DNA from: a bacterium
GTDB taxonomy: Bacteria; Krumholzibacteriota; Krumholzibacteriia; LZORAL124-64-63
Assembly: GCA_016719645.1 (NCBI GenBank)
Contig: JADJYS010000004.1
Location: 1 to 64,000 of the forward strand
Direction: 5' to 3'
Length of the DNA stretch: 64,000 bases
How positions within the stretch are numbered: position 1 is the first letter of the stretch; each line of letters begins with the position of its first letter. This document shows positions 44,360-54,857 of the stretch, in pieces. A program made the translations under genes and the position numbers. Below the pieces are notes generated by a model. It worked only from the letters and a program-made list of their open reading frames with translations. It had not been told where the DNA came from and did no database searches.

Positions 44360-46003
44360 CTACTTGCCCGGGCAGGCCGCCGCGATCGACGGCGGCAGCC
44401 CCTTGTCGGCGTAGGCCTTGTCCCACTGCGCGGCGAACTCCTTGGCCAGCTTCTGGGCGCGGTCCGCGTAGGCCGCCTTGTCGCTCCAGGTGTTGGCGGG
44501 CTTCAGGACCTTCGGGTCGTCGACGCCGGGGCAGGTCGTCGGCACCAGCACCTTGAAGTAGGGGTCGGTCTCGCAGGGCACGTTCGCCAGCGAGCCGTCG
44601 ATGGCGGCGGCGCACATCGCGCGCGTCAGGGTGATGTCCATGCGCTTGCCGACGCCGTAGGCCCCGCCGCTCCAGCCGGTGTTGACCAGGTAGACCACGG
44701 TGCCGTGCTCGTCGAGCTTCTTGCCGAGCATGCTGGCGTAGTCGTCCGGGTTGCGCGGCATGAAGGGCGCGCCGAAGAAGCGCGAGAAGGCGCTCTTGGG
44801 CTCGGTGACGCCCGTCTCGGTGCCGGCCAGCTTGCTGGTGTAGCCCATCAGGAACCAGAGCATGGCCTGGTCGCGGGTCAGCCGGCTGACCGGGGGCAGC
44901 ACGCCGTTGGCGTCGGCGGTCAGGAACAGGATCGTCTTGGGGTGGCCGCCGACCGAGCTCTGCTTGATGTTCGTCAGCTCGCTCAGCAGGTAGGAGCCGC
45001 GGCTGTTGGGCGTGAGCCGGTCGTCGAAGAGGTCGAAGGTGCCGTTCGGGTACATCAGCGCGTTCTCGATGATCGACCCGTGCTCGAGGTAGCCGGCCTC
45101 GTGGAAGCAGGCCTTGAAGATCTCCGGCTCCTTCTTCGGGTTCAGGTCGATCAGCTTCGCGTAGCAGCCGTGCTCGAAGTTGGCGACGCCGTGGTCGCCC
45201 CAGCCGTGCTCGTCGTCGCCGAGCAGGGCGCGCGACGGGTCGGCCGACAGGGTCGTCTTGCCGGTGCCCGACAGGCCCAGCAGCAGCGCGATGTCGCCTT
45301 GCTTGCCCTCGTTGGCCGAGCAGTGCAGGGGCAGGATGCCCTCGGCCGGCAGCATGTAGTTCATGACCGTGAACAGCAGCTTCTTGCAGCTGCCGCAGTA
45401 GGCCGAGCCGTAGACCACGCCGATGCGGCGGTCGAAGTCGATGGCGATGACCATCGTGGAGGTGTGCTTCAGCTTGGGGTCGATGCGCAGGCGACCCTCG
45501 TAGCGCTTCGGGTCGAGCTTGTCGTCGGGGCAGACCAGCAGCGTGAACGGCCGCTCGGCGAAGACGCTCTTGCCGATGTCCTTGGGCACGGGGCGGAACA
45601 TGTTGTCGGTGAACAGGACCTGCAGCGCGCGGTTGCTGATCGTGGTCACCGGCAGGGCGTAGGCGGAGTCGGCGCCCACGACGCGGTCGCTGACGTGGAT
45701 CCGGCCCTTGCCGAGGGTGGCCAGGGCGTCGTCGACCAGCATGTCGAAGGTCTCGGGATCGACGGGCCGGTTGTTGGCGGCCGTCCAGTCGATGTTGGCC
45801 TGGCTCTCGGGACGCTTGACCAGCAGCGTGTCCTCGGGGCTGCGGCCGGTGGACTCCGGGCGGGTCCAGGTGGCCAGGGCGCCGCACTTGCTGACGATGG
45901 CCTCGCCGCCCTCCACGCAGGCCTGGATCATGTCCCGACGGGGGATGTTGCGGCGGACGTCGCCGCCGGCGAGCAGCTTCTCGATCCGGTCCTGGAAGCT
46001 CAT
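44360..46003 (-). CDS. pckA: Phosphoenolpyruvate carboxykinase (ATP)
   Basis: Converts oxaloacetate and ATP to PEP for gluconeogenesis. The kinase P-loop GLSGTGKTTLS, the metal/oxaloacetate motif HGSIIENA and the region EPEIFKACFHEAGYLEHGSI are present. The length (547) fits the ATP-dependent type. A perfect minus-strand TTGACA lies at 46098-46103 in the leader, but I could not find a -10 to match. Confidence 0.92.
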   Translation of the reverse strand: MSFQDRIEKLLAGGDVRRNIPRRDMIQACVEGGEAIVSKCGALATWTRPESTGRSPEDTLLVKRPESQANIDWTAANNRPVDPETFDMLVDDALATLGKGRIHVSDRVVGADSAYALPVTTISNRALQVLFTDNMFRPVPKDIGKSVFAERPFTLLVCPDDKLDPKRYEGRLRIDPKLKHTSTMVIAIDFDRRIGVVYGSAYCGSCKKLLFTVMNYMLPAEGILPLHCSANEGKQGDIALLLGLSGTGKTTLSADPSRALLGDDEHGWGDHGVANFEHGCYAKLIDLNPKKEPEIFKACFHEAGYLEHGSIIENALMYPNGTFDLFDDRLTPNSRGSYLLSELTNIKQSSVGGHPKTILFLTADANGVLPPVSRLTRDQAMLWFLMGYTSKLAGTETGVTEPKSAFSRFFGAPFMPRNPDDYASMLGKKLDEHGTVVYLVNTGWSGGAYGVGKRMDITLTRAMCAAAIDGSLANVPCETDPYFKVLVPTTCPGVDDPKVLKPANTWSDKAAYADRAQKLAKEFAAQWDKAYADKGLPPSIAAACPGK

Positions 46004-46142
46004 CGTCTGGGTCTCCTTGTCCGTGGGGTCGGCCGCGGTTTCGACGGTCGGCGACCCGCGTCCTGGCCGCGCCCTTCGCGCGGCCGAAATACTCGTTTGT
46101 CAACACTAACCCCGGCCCCGGCGCCCGACAAGCGGGTTTTGT

Positions 46143-47012
46143 TCACGACTGTTCCGGTCGCTTCTCCTCCGCCACGGCCCACAGCACGGCCCCGACGACC
46201 ACCGCGAGCCCCAGCAACACGCGCGCGTAGGGCGCCGGTTCCCCGAACACCGTCCAGGCGATCGCAACCCCCAGCGGGACCTTGAGGTTGTTGGCCGCCG
46301 CCAGCGAGCCGGCCCCCACCCGCGCCGCGCCGCGATTCCACAGGTAGAAGGCGACGCCCGAGGGAACCAGGCCCAGGTAGAGCAGGGCCCAGGCGGCCGT
46401 CGGCGTCAGGGCGAGCAGGTCGGCGGGCCGCCCGGCGGCGGCCACGGCGGCGGCGGCGAACACCGCCGCACCCAGGTACATCCAGGCCAGGTTGCCGGCC
46501 TCGCTGCGGTCGGTCCCGCGCTCGGTGCGGCGCAGGCGGCGGTAGCCCAGCTGGCCCGCGGCGAAGCACAGGTTCGCGCCCTGCAGCAGCGCGATGCCGG
46601 GCCAGGCCGTCCCCGGCGGCAGGGCCCGCCAGACGACCCAGCCCGCGCCCGCCACTGACAGCAGCGCGGCCGCGAGGTGGCGCGGGTGCGGACGGCGGCG
46701 GCCGAGGTCGTCCAGCAGCACGACGTACAGCGGCGTGAACACGGTGAACAGGGCCACGGCGTAGGCGGGCAGCCAGCGGAAGGACGCGATGTAGAGGGCG
46801 TACATCAGGCCGAACTGCACGACGCCCAGCGCGGCCAGGCGCAGCCGGGCGCCGCGGTCCCGCGGGCCCCGGCGCAGCCAGGGCAGGAACAGCAGGAGGC
46901 AGAGCGCGAGCCGGCCCGCGGCGACCGCCAGCGGGTCGTAGCCGCCCAGCGCGGACTTCAGCAGCCCGAAGGAGAAGGCCCAGATCGCCGAGGCCAGCAG
47001 CAGCGCGCCCAC
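46143..47012 (-). CDS. EamA/DMT-family transporter
   Basis: A 289-residue protein with about ten hydrophobic helices in two halves of the EamA repeat (FSFGLLKSALGGYDPLAVAAGR; second half with YLGLVPSGVAFYLWN and ANNLKVPLGVAIAW). Substrate unknown, but members export amino acids or metabolites. It follows the ABC permease gene by 25 bases. Confidence 0.8.
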   Translation of the reverse strand: MGALLLASAIWAFSFGLLKSALGGYDPLAVAAGRLALCLLLFLPWLRRGPRDRGARLRLAALGVVQFGLMYALYIASFRWLPAYAVALFTVFTPLYVVLLDDLGRRRPHPRHLAAALLSVAGAGWVVWRALPPGTAWPGIALLQGANLCFAAGQLGYRRLRRTERGTDRSEAGNLAWMYLGAAVFAAAAVAAAGRPADLLALTPTAAWALLYLGLVPSGVAFYLWNRGAARVGAGSLAAANNLKVPLGVAIAWTVFGEPAPYARVLLGLAVVVGAVLWAVAEEKRPEQS

Positions 47013-47037
47013 GCAGCCCTCCCCTTCCTTCCCGGCG

Positions 47038-48033
47038 TCAGCCGCCGCAGGCGGCGCCGCGGCGTCCCACCAGCAGCCACAGGAAGAAGGGGCCGCCCAG
47101 CAGCGCGGTCAGCACGCCGACCGGCAGCTCCGCCGGCGCGGCCAGCATGCGGGCCAGCACGTCGCAGGCGACCAGGAAGGCGCCCCCGGCCAGCAGGCTC
47201 ATCGGCCCCAGCCAGCGGTGGTCCGGCCCGATCAGCAGGCGGCAGACGTGCGGCACCATCATGCCCACGAAACCGATGGGGCCGCAGGCGGCCACCACGC
47301 CCCCGATCATCACCGAGGTGGTGACGAACAGGATCGCGCGGTAGCGGTCCACGTCGACGCCGCGGCTGACCGCCAGCTCCTCGTCCACCGACATCAGGTT
47401 CAGCTCGCGGTGCAGGGCCAGCGCGACGAAGCCGCCGACGACCACCAGCGGCAGCAGGCGCAGGGCCTCGTCGGGGCCCACGGTGTCCAGCCGGCCCATC
47501 AGCCAGCGCAGGATGTTGAAGGACGCGGCCGCGTCGGAGGTGTAGTGAACCAGCAGGATCAGGCTCGCGAAGCTGAAGTTCACCGCCACGCCCGCCAGCA
47601 GCATGATGTTGGCCGAGCAGCCCCGCCGCGCGCGGGCCAGCCCGTACACCAGCGCGACCGCCAGCAGCGCGCCCGCGAAGGCGGCCAGCGAGACGGCCGG
47701 GACCCCGAGCAGCGTGAAGGCCGCGCCCAGCCGGATCGCCAGCGTGGCGCCCAGCGCGGCGCCGCTGGAGACGCCCAGCGTGTAGGGCGTGGCCAGGGCG
47801 TTGCGGAACAGCGCCTGGAAGGTCAGACCGCCCACCGACAGCGCCGCGCCGGCCAGGAAGCCCAGCATCACCCGCGGCACGCGCAGCGACCAGAAGATGC
47901 GGGCCTCGGGCCCCGCGCCGGCGCCGCCGGCCACCTGCCGGGGGTCGATGGTCTCCAGGCCCAGCAGCGGCGCCGCGACGAGCACCGCCGCGGTCACCAG
48001 CACCGTCACGCCGAGGATCGAGACGCGCTTCAC
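47038..48033 (-). CDS. FecCD/BtuC-family ABC transporter permease
   Basis: A 331-residue membrane permease for iron-chelate or cobalamin import, with about nine helices and the BtuC signature (SLRVPRVMLGFLAGAALSVGGLTFQALFRNALATPYTLG ... GFVGMMVPHVCRLLIGPDHRW, shortened here). The GTG start at 48033 overlaps the ATPase stop (GTGA). It forms a tight operon with the ATPase and binding protein. Confidence 0.85.
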   Translation of the reverse strand: MKRVSILGVTVLVTAAVLVAAPLLGLETIDPRQVAGGAGAGPEARIFWSLRVPRVMLGFLAGAALSVGGLTFQALFRNALATPYTLGVSSGAALGATLAIRLGAAFTLLGVPAVSLAAFAGALLAVALVYGLARARRGCSANIMLLAGVAVNFSFASLILLVHYTSDAAASFNILRWLMGRLDTVGPDEALRLLPLVVVGGFVALALHRELNLMSVDEELAVSRGVDVDRYRAILFVTTSVMIGGVVAACGPIGFVGMMVPHVCRLLIGPDHRWLGPMSLLAGGAFLVACDVLARMLAAPAELPVGVLTALLGGPFFLWLLVGRRGAACGG

Positions 48034-48836
48034 GGCTCCCCCACCTCCGGCAGGATCACCGGTTGTCCGGTCGTCGGGTGGTTCACGGTCAGGAACGTCC
48101 GGTCGAACACGCGGAACAACACGTCGCGCACCATGAACTGGTCCGGCGGGCCGCAGAAGGCGGCGCGGCCGTCCTTCAGCGCGAAGATCCGGTCGGCGTC
48201 CAGCACCGCGCAGTTGAGGTCGTGGGTCACCTCGACCACCGTCACGCCCTTGCGGCGGTTGACCGTGCGCAGCACGCGCCGGAAGTCGTCGCGGTGCCGC
48301 GGGTCCAGGAAGGTCGTCGGCTCGTCCAGCAGCAGCAGGCGCGCGTCCTGGGCCAGGGCGGCCGCCAGGAACACCTTCTGCCGCTCGCCGCCGCTGAGGG
48401 TGTCCATGGTGCGGTCGGCCAGGGCGCCGATCCCGGTCAGGGCCAGCGCGTCCTCGGCGTAGCGCTGGTCGCGCAGGCCCGGCGAGGCGAAGGGCGTCAG
48501 GTGGGGGTAGCGGGCCATCAGGACGGTCTCGCGGGCGGTGAACGGGGCCGGCCGGCCGCCGACCTGGGGCACGTAGGCCACCAGGCGGCCGAGCTCGCGC
48601 TGCGAGTAGGCGGCGATGCTGACGCCCTGGACGCTGATCATGCCGCGCCAGCCGCGCAGGATGCGGTTGACGCACTTCAGCAGGCAGGTCTTGCCGGCGC
48701 CGTTGGGCCCGACGATCGCCAGGTGCTCGCCCTCGCGCACGGCCAGCGAGACGTCGTCCAGGATGGCGCGGCCGTCCAGCTCCAGCCGCAGGTGGCGCAG
48801 GTCGAGGACGGGGGTCAGGGTCCGGTTCGCGTCCAT
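48030..48836 (-). CDS. ABC transporter ATPase, FecE/BtuD-type
   Basis: A 268-residue ATPase with Walker A GPNGAGKT, Q-loop YVPQ, signature LSGGERQKV, Walker B LLLLDEP and H-loop THD. It belongs to the family that pairs with FecCD permeases. It overlaps the binding-protein gene by 22 bases. Confidence 0.9.
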   Translation of the reverse strand: MDANRTLTPVLDLRHLRLELDGRAILDDVSLAVREGEHLAIVGPNGAGKTCLLKCVNRILRGWRGMISVQGVSIAAYSQRELGRLVAYVPQVGGRPAPFTARETVLMARYPHLTPFASPGLRDQRYAEDALALTGIGALADRTMDTLSGGERQKVFLAAALAQDARLLLLDEPTTFLDPRHRDDFRRVLRTVNRRKGVTVVEVTHDLNCAVLDADRIFALKDGRAAFCGPPDQFMVRDVLFRVFDRTFLTVNHPTTGQPVILPEVGEP

Positions 48837-49711
48837 GTGGGATCCAGGGCCTCCGCCAGCAGGTCCAGCGTCTCGACGAACCGCGGGCCGGGGATCAGCG
48901 CCGCGTCGTCCAGCACGATGCGCACGCGGCCGTCGCGCACCGCGGGCACGTCGCGCAGCAGGTCCCAGGCGGCGCGCAGCTCAGCCTGGCGTTGCGGATC
49001 ATCGGCGCATTCGGGCGCGAGGTCAACGACCACCTCCGGGGCCAGCCGCACCAGCCCCTCCTGCGAGAGCAGCGGGTAGCGCAGCGCGTCGCCCTCGATC
49101 GCGTTGCGGCCGCCGGCCAGCGCGAGCAGCTCGCCGAGGAAGGTGCCGCCGCCGGCCGCGTACACGTCGCGCAGCACGCCGCCGGTCGCGTCGCGGCCCA
49201 CCACGATCAGGGCCAGCGGGTGCGGGCCGTCGGCGCGGGCGTTGTGCACGGCCGCGACCCGCGCCTCGAGGCTGTCGCGCAGGGCGGCCGCGCGCACCGG
49301 GACGCCGCAGGCCTCGCCCGCCAGGGTCACCGAGGCGAGGATCCCGGCCACGTCGCGGTGCTCCACCGCCAGCACCGGCAGCCCCAGGCGCCGCAGCCCT
49401 TCGGCGGCCTCCGCGTTGGCGACCTCGAGCACGACCAGGTCGGGCTGCAGGGCCACCACGGCCTCGAGGTTGGGATCGAGGTGCCCCCCCACCTTGGCGA
49501 CGGCGAGCGCGGCCGGCGGGCGGCGGCACCAGTCCGTCACCCCGACCACCCGGTCGCCCAGGCCGAGGTCGAAGAGGAGCTCGGTCACGCTCGGGGCGAG
49601 CGAGACCAGGCGCCGCGGCGGGTCGGCGGCCGCGGCGCCCGTCGCGGCGAGCGCGACGAGCACGGCGAACGCGAGGGCGAGCGCCCGGTTCCTCGGCGCG
49701 GGGGTTCTCAA
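48815..49711 (-). CDS. BtuF-like periplasmic binding protein
   Basis: A 298-residue solute-binding protein with a signal peptide (ALALAFAVLVALAATGAAAA) and the BtuF/FepB-type fold (RRLVSLAPSVTELLFDLGLGDRVVGVTDWC, LDPNLEAVVALQPDLVVLE, AAGGGTFLGELLALAGGRNA). The TTG start at 49711 overlaps the M1 peptidase stop as TTGA. Cobalamin is the leading candidate because a BtuB/PduO operon is in the window, but siderophore or haem cannot be excluded. Confidence 0.82.
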   Translation of the reverse strand: MRTPAPRNRALALAFAVLVALAATGAAAADPPRRLVSLAPSVTELLFDLGLGDRVVGVTDWCRRPPAALAVAKVGGHLDPNLEAVVALQPDLVVLEVANAEAAEGLRRLGLPVLAVEHRDVAGILASVTLAGEACGVPVRAAALRDSLEARVAAVHNARADGPHPLALIVVGRDATGGVLRDVYAAGGGTFLGELLALAGGRNAIEGDALRYPLLSQEGLVRLAPEVVVDLAPECADDPQRQAELRAAWDLLRDVPAVRDGRVRIVLDDAALIPGPRFVETLDLLAEALDPTWTRTGP

Positions 49712-51721
49712 CGCACCAGGGCCACGGGCCGCAGCACGGACCCCGCCGGAGTGCGCAGGCGCAGGAAGTAGGTGCCGGAGGCGACGGCGCGGCCCGCGTC
49801 GTCGCGGCCGCGCCAGCGGAAGCGGTGCTCGCCGGCCGGCAGGTCGCCGGCGCAGAGCACCCCGACCAGGCGGCCGGCGGCGTCGTGCACGGCGAGGTCG
49901 ACGCGGCCCGCCGCCGCGGTGACGACCACGACCTCGGTCTCGGGGTTGAACGGGTTCGGGGCGCAGGCCAGGACGGGCGCGGCGGCGGCCGGGACCTCCG
50001 GCGCCGCGGTGCCCGCCAGAGGCACGGCCGCCTTCTCGCAGAGGATCCAGCCGTCGGGGTCGAGGACGACGCCGGTCACCGCGCCGGGCACCGCGATGCG
50101 GTAGGACTGCCGCTCGGCGTCGTTCCAGACGACGGTGTCCACGACGCCGGCCGCGGTGGTCACGCGCACCGGCAGCGGCATCGCGAACAGGCCGGCGCCG
50201 GCCTGTGCCTGGACCACGGCCAGGTTCAGTTCGAGGCCGTCCCCGTGCGCGGTCGTCTCCCAGTCGTAGTAGTAGAAGGGATAGTACTCCCCGTAGACCC
50301 ACTGCTGGAAGAAGGCGTCGAGGTCGCGGCCCGAGACCTGCTCCATGACGTCGCGGAACTGTTCGGTCGTGACGCTGCCGTAGGCGTACTGCTCGCGGTA
50401 GGCCGCCAGCCCGGCGAAGAAGTCCTCGTCGCCCAGCACGCCGCGCAGCATGTGCACGACCCACGAGCCCTTGTTGTAGCTCAGGTTGCCGTCGAAGATG
50501 GCCCAGAAGTCGCTCGCGTCCTCGACGTAGACGGTGCCGGGCCCCAGGTAGGCGGCGGCGTTCATGTAGGCGCGGTAGGTGGCGACGCCCGCCGTCCGCT
50601 CCTTCCAGTAGGCCTCGCACCAGGTGGCGAAGCCCTCGTTGAGCCAGATGTGGTGGAAGTCGGCGCAGGTGATCATGTCGCCCCACCACTGGTGCGCCAG
50701 CTCGTGGGAGATCAGGTCCTCGCCGTAGCCGCCGAGGCTGGTGATCGTCTGGTGCTCCATGCCGCCGCCCCAGGTGAACTCCGCGTGCCCGTACTTCTCC
50801 TGCACGAAGGGGTACTCCCCGAACGCCTGGGCGAAGGCCGTGATCATCGGCACGGTCTTGGCGTAGTTCGTCTGGACCGCCTCGTAGTGGCTCGGGTAGA
50901 CGAAGTACTGCACCTCCATCGGGTCGCCGCCCGCCAGCGGCGTGTACCAGTGGGAGAACCGCGTGTAGGGGTGGATCGCCAGCGAGACCAGGTAGGGCGC
51001 GATGGGGTAGCGCGTGCGCCACTGGAAGGTGCGGGTGGCGCCGTTGTCGACCTCCGACTCCAGCAGCCCGTTGGAGGCCACGATCAGCCCGTCGGGCACG
51101 GTCACGCGCACGCCCACCGAGTCGGCCTTGTCGGTGTTGAGGTCCTTGCAGGGCCACCAGTGGCGCGAGCCGTAGGGCTCGCTCAGCGTCCAGATCATGG
51201 TCTGGCCGCCCACGCTGCTCCAGCCGAAGTAGCTGCCGGCGGGGTTGCCCTGGTAGGCGACCGACACGGTGACGGTCTCGCCCGGCACGTAGGTCCGGTC
51301 CAGGGTCACGGTCAGGACGTCGCCGGCGCGGCTCCAGGCCGCCGGCGCGCCGCCGGCCGTCGCGGCGGTCACCGTCAGGCTCGACCTCAGGTCCAGGTCC
51401 AGGGCGGCCAGGGGGGCGCCCACGACGCGGGCGGTGGTCGCGACCAGGCCGGTCAGCACGCGGGTCGTCGGGTTCAGCGTCAGGTCGAGGTCGTAGTGCA
51501 GGACGTCGTAGAGGTCCTGGCCCGCCGTCCTGCCCGCCTCGGCCCGGCTCGCGGCGGCGGCCAGGCGGGCCTTGGTCGCGGCTTCGGCGCGGCGGTGGGC
51601 GGTGAGGTCGGGCGCGGCCGGCTGCGCGGACGCGACCGGCCGGCAGGGCGGCAGCCGCGGCGAACAGGGCGGCCCGCCGCGGCGCCCGGGAGGGACGGCT
51701 GGATCCGGCGCGGCGTGTCAT
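49708..51721 (-). CDS. Secreted M1-family aminopeptidase with sorting-type tail; frameshift in the signal peptide
   Basis: The zinc site HELAHQWWGDM...WLNEGF, the GGGMEHQT exopeptidase motif and a tail with APNPFNPET, WRGRDDAG, SGTYFLRL and PVALVR define a second secreted M1 enzyme. From the ATG at 51721 (GAGGAG upstream) a signal peptide is read (AALFAAAAALPA), but the frame then leaves the peptidase frame at about 51636-51641; removing one G restores a continuous VASAQPAAPD. The main body from about 51630 on is intact. Without the repair, only a GTG at 51459 inside the folded domain is left as a start. It is the first gene of the operon that continues into the BtuFCD-like transporter. Confidence 0.8.
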
Positions 51722-51815
51722 CGGGCGAACTCCTCGGGGGGACGGGGCGACGGGCCTCTCCGCCAAGATACGGCGGCGGGCGGGCGGCGGCAACGCGGGC
51801 GGCGGGGCGGCCCGC

Positions 51816-52499
51816 CTAGCGGTACATCGCCTTGACGCCGCCCCAGGTCCCGTCCTCGCCGGCAATCGCCTGGAAGCAGCAGTCCAGGTCCGCCCAGACC
51901 GTGAGGTCGTGGAGGAAGCCCATGCCGCCGACCAGGTCGTTCCAGCCGGTCCCCCAGTCGTTCCAGGTCGTGCAGTCGTCGCCCTGCCCGCCGCCGACCA
52001 GGGCCAGGCCCGGGGAGACGCCCGAGACGAAGTCCACGACCAGGAAATAGTCCTGCCCCGCCTCGGCGCAGACGAAGTCGCAGGGCACCGCGACGTCGTA
52101 GACGCCGGCGGCGGCGATGTCGCGGATGCGGCGGGGCAGGGAGATCGCGAGCACCGAGCCGGGCGAGAGGCAGCCGGGAGCGCCCGCGGCCGTGAGCAGC
52201 CGGGCCTGCACCGTGATGTCGGTGCCGGGCTGCAGGACCAGCAGCATGTGGGCCGTGGTCACCGATAGGCCCACGCTGCAGTCGCAGCCCGGGGCCGCGG
52301 CGGGCAGCAGGCGGGCGTAGGACTCGTTGCCGCCCCACCAGCCGGAATAGGTCGACGTGGCCGTGGCGTTGCCGGACAGGCAGTCCGTGACGGCCAGGGC
52401 CGGCGGCGAGGCCAGGAGCGCCGGCACGGGGGCCGCGCGCTCGGCGGCGGCCGCGCCGCAGCAGGCGAGGATCAAGGCGGCGATCACGATCGGGCGCAT
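51816..52499 (-). CDS. Hypothetical secreted protein, cysteine-rich
   Basis: A 227-residue protein with a signal peptide (IAALILACCGAAAA) and a beta-rich body with eight or more cysteines, Trp/Asp-rich motifs (YSGWWGGNES, TWNDWGTGWNDLVG) and a final GTWGGVKAMYR. No family recognised. The ATG at 52499 has a GGAGA-type site. It stands alone between the second M1 peptidase and the gap genes. Confidence 0.65.
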   Translation of the reverse strand: MRPIVIAALILACCGAAAAERAAPVPALLASPPALAVTDCLSGNATATSTYSGWWGGNESYARLLPAAAPGCDCSVGLSVTTAHMLLVLQPGTDITVQARLLTAAGAPGCLSPGSVLAISLPRRIRDIAAAGVYDVAVPCDFVCAEAGQDYFLVVDFVSGVSPGLALVGGGQGDDCTTWNDWGTGWNDLVGGMGFLHDLTVWADLDCCFQAIAGEDGTWGGVKAMYR

Positions 52500-52593
52500 G
52501 GTCGTCTCCCCATTCGGGTCCGGCGCGGGCGGAACCCGACCATTCTAGCACGGTTCGGGGGGCGGTCAACCGCCGCCGGGGTCCGCAGACGGC

Positions 52594-52628
52594 GCGAGGA
52601 CCCCGGCCGCGCGGGCCGGGGTCCTCGC
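52594..52628 (-). terminator. Terminator-like hairpin of the gap operon
   Basis: A 15-bp perfect stem (52594-52608/52614-52628, 5-base loop) starting 35 bases after the gap stop. No T tract. Confidence 0.6.
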
Positions 52629-52662
52629 CGGACGCGGCGTCGGGCCGCGCGGGCGGCCGCGG

Positions 52663-53660
<998 letters not shown>

Positions 53661-53664
<4 letters not shown>

Positions 53665-54686
53665 CGTGCGACCTCCTGGGTCCGGATCAGACCCGCCAGC
53701 TTGCGGGCGGTCTCGAGCATGCGGTAGGCGTAGGCCCAGCCGTTGTCGTACCAGACGATGCACTTCACCAGGCCGTTGCCCAGCGACAGGGTGGCCTGGG
53801 AGTCCACGACGGCGGAACAGGAGTTGCCGATCACGTCGCTGGAGACGATGGGCTCGTCGGTGTAGCCGATCAGGCCCTTGTAGGGGCCGGCGGCCGCCTC
53901 GGCCAGCACGGCGTTGAACTCCGCGGCGGACAGGGGCTTCTCCAGCTCGATGACCAGGTCGAGGTTCGAACCCGCGGACACCGGGACGTTCAGGGCCATG
54001 CCCGACAGCCTGCCCTTCAGCTCGGGGATCAGGTCCATGACGGCGCCGGCCGCCCAGCTGCTGTTGGGGATGATGTTCTCGGCCGCCGAGCGGCTCCAGC
54101 GCAGGCCGCCGCGGGCGTTGTCGCTGAGCTGCTGGTCGCTGGTGTAGGCGTGGACGGTGGTCATGGTCGCGCGCTTCACGCCGATCTTCTCGTGCAGGAC
54201 CTTCATGATCACGGCCAGGGCGTGGCAGGAGCTGCTGCCGCAGGAGACGATGCGGTCGGACGGCCGCAGCTGGTCGTCGTTGACGCCGTTGACGATCATG
54301 CGGTCGATCTCGCCCACCGGCGGCGTCGAGAGGATCACGCCCTTGGCGCCGGAGTCGAGGTGCTTCTGCAGCTCGGCGCGGGTGCGGAACATGCCGGTGG
54401 CCTCCATGACGATGTCGGCGCCCAGCACGTCCCAGGGCACGTCGCCCGGCCGCGAGCCGTGCACCACGCGGGTGTTCTGGTGCTTGGTGACCAGGTAGTG
54501 GCCCTTCTGGCGCAGCTCGCCCTTGAAGGGGCCCTCGACCGTGGTGTACTTCAGCAGGTAGGCCAGCGTCTCCACGCCGGCCACGTCGCTGACCGCGGCG
54601 AAGGTGACGTCGGGATCGTCGTGGGCGATCCGGAACATGTTCCGGCCCAACCGACCGAATCCCATGATTCCCAGCTTCACGGACAT
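53661..54686 (-). CDS. Divergent GAPDH paralogue with altered catalytic site
   Basis: A 341-residue GAPDH-fold protein with the NAD loop GFGRLGR and the base H179 in TTVHAYT. In the gapless alignment with the downstream GAPDH, the catalytic C150 position is S152 (IVSCGSSSCHALA), and a Cys sits two residues further on (C154). It is therefore either catalytically different or a partner subunit. The start at 54686 has an AGGGAG site. It comes first in the two-gene operon. Confidence 0.85.
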
Positions 54687-54737
54687 GGCGTACTCCCTTT
54701 GACTCGCGGCGTTCCATGGTGACTTCCGGCGGGCAGC

Positions 54738-54766
54738 AGTATAGACGGCGTCCGCGATCCGCACAA
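54738..54766 (-). promoter_or_regulatory. Promoter of the tandem gap operon
   Basis: On the minus strand TTGTGC (54761-54766), 17 bases, TATACT (54738-54743). It leaves a 45-base leader. Confidence 0.6.
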
Positions 54767-54796
54767 CCGGCTCTTTGCGCCCCGCGGGCGCCGGGA

Positions 54797-54825
54797 TGGA
54801 CAAGCCGGGGCGGCGGCCCTACCAT
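54797..54825 (+). promoter_or_regulatory. Promoter of the nucleoside kinase gene
   Basis: TGGACA (54797-54802), 17 bases, TACCAT (54820-54825). It diverges from the gap promoter. Confidence 0.6.
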
Positions 54826-54857
54826 GGCGCCGTCCCGGCAGCCGGCAAGGAGCTGAC

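Noticed and set aside
46098..46103. Perfect TTGACA upstream of pckA as a promoter
   Set aside because: No -10 at 15-19 bases downstream in the needed direction, so it is not listed as a promoter.
46004..46142. Hairpins in the pckA leader as a riboswitch
   Set aside because: Only simple GC hairpins; no known aptamer motif.
49700..51900. Cobalamin riboswitch in front of the BtuFCD-like operon
   Set aside because: I found none of the B12-box elements there, so cobalamin as the ligand rests on protein similarity alone.
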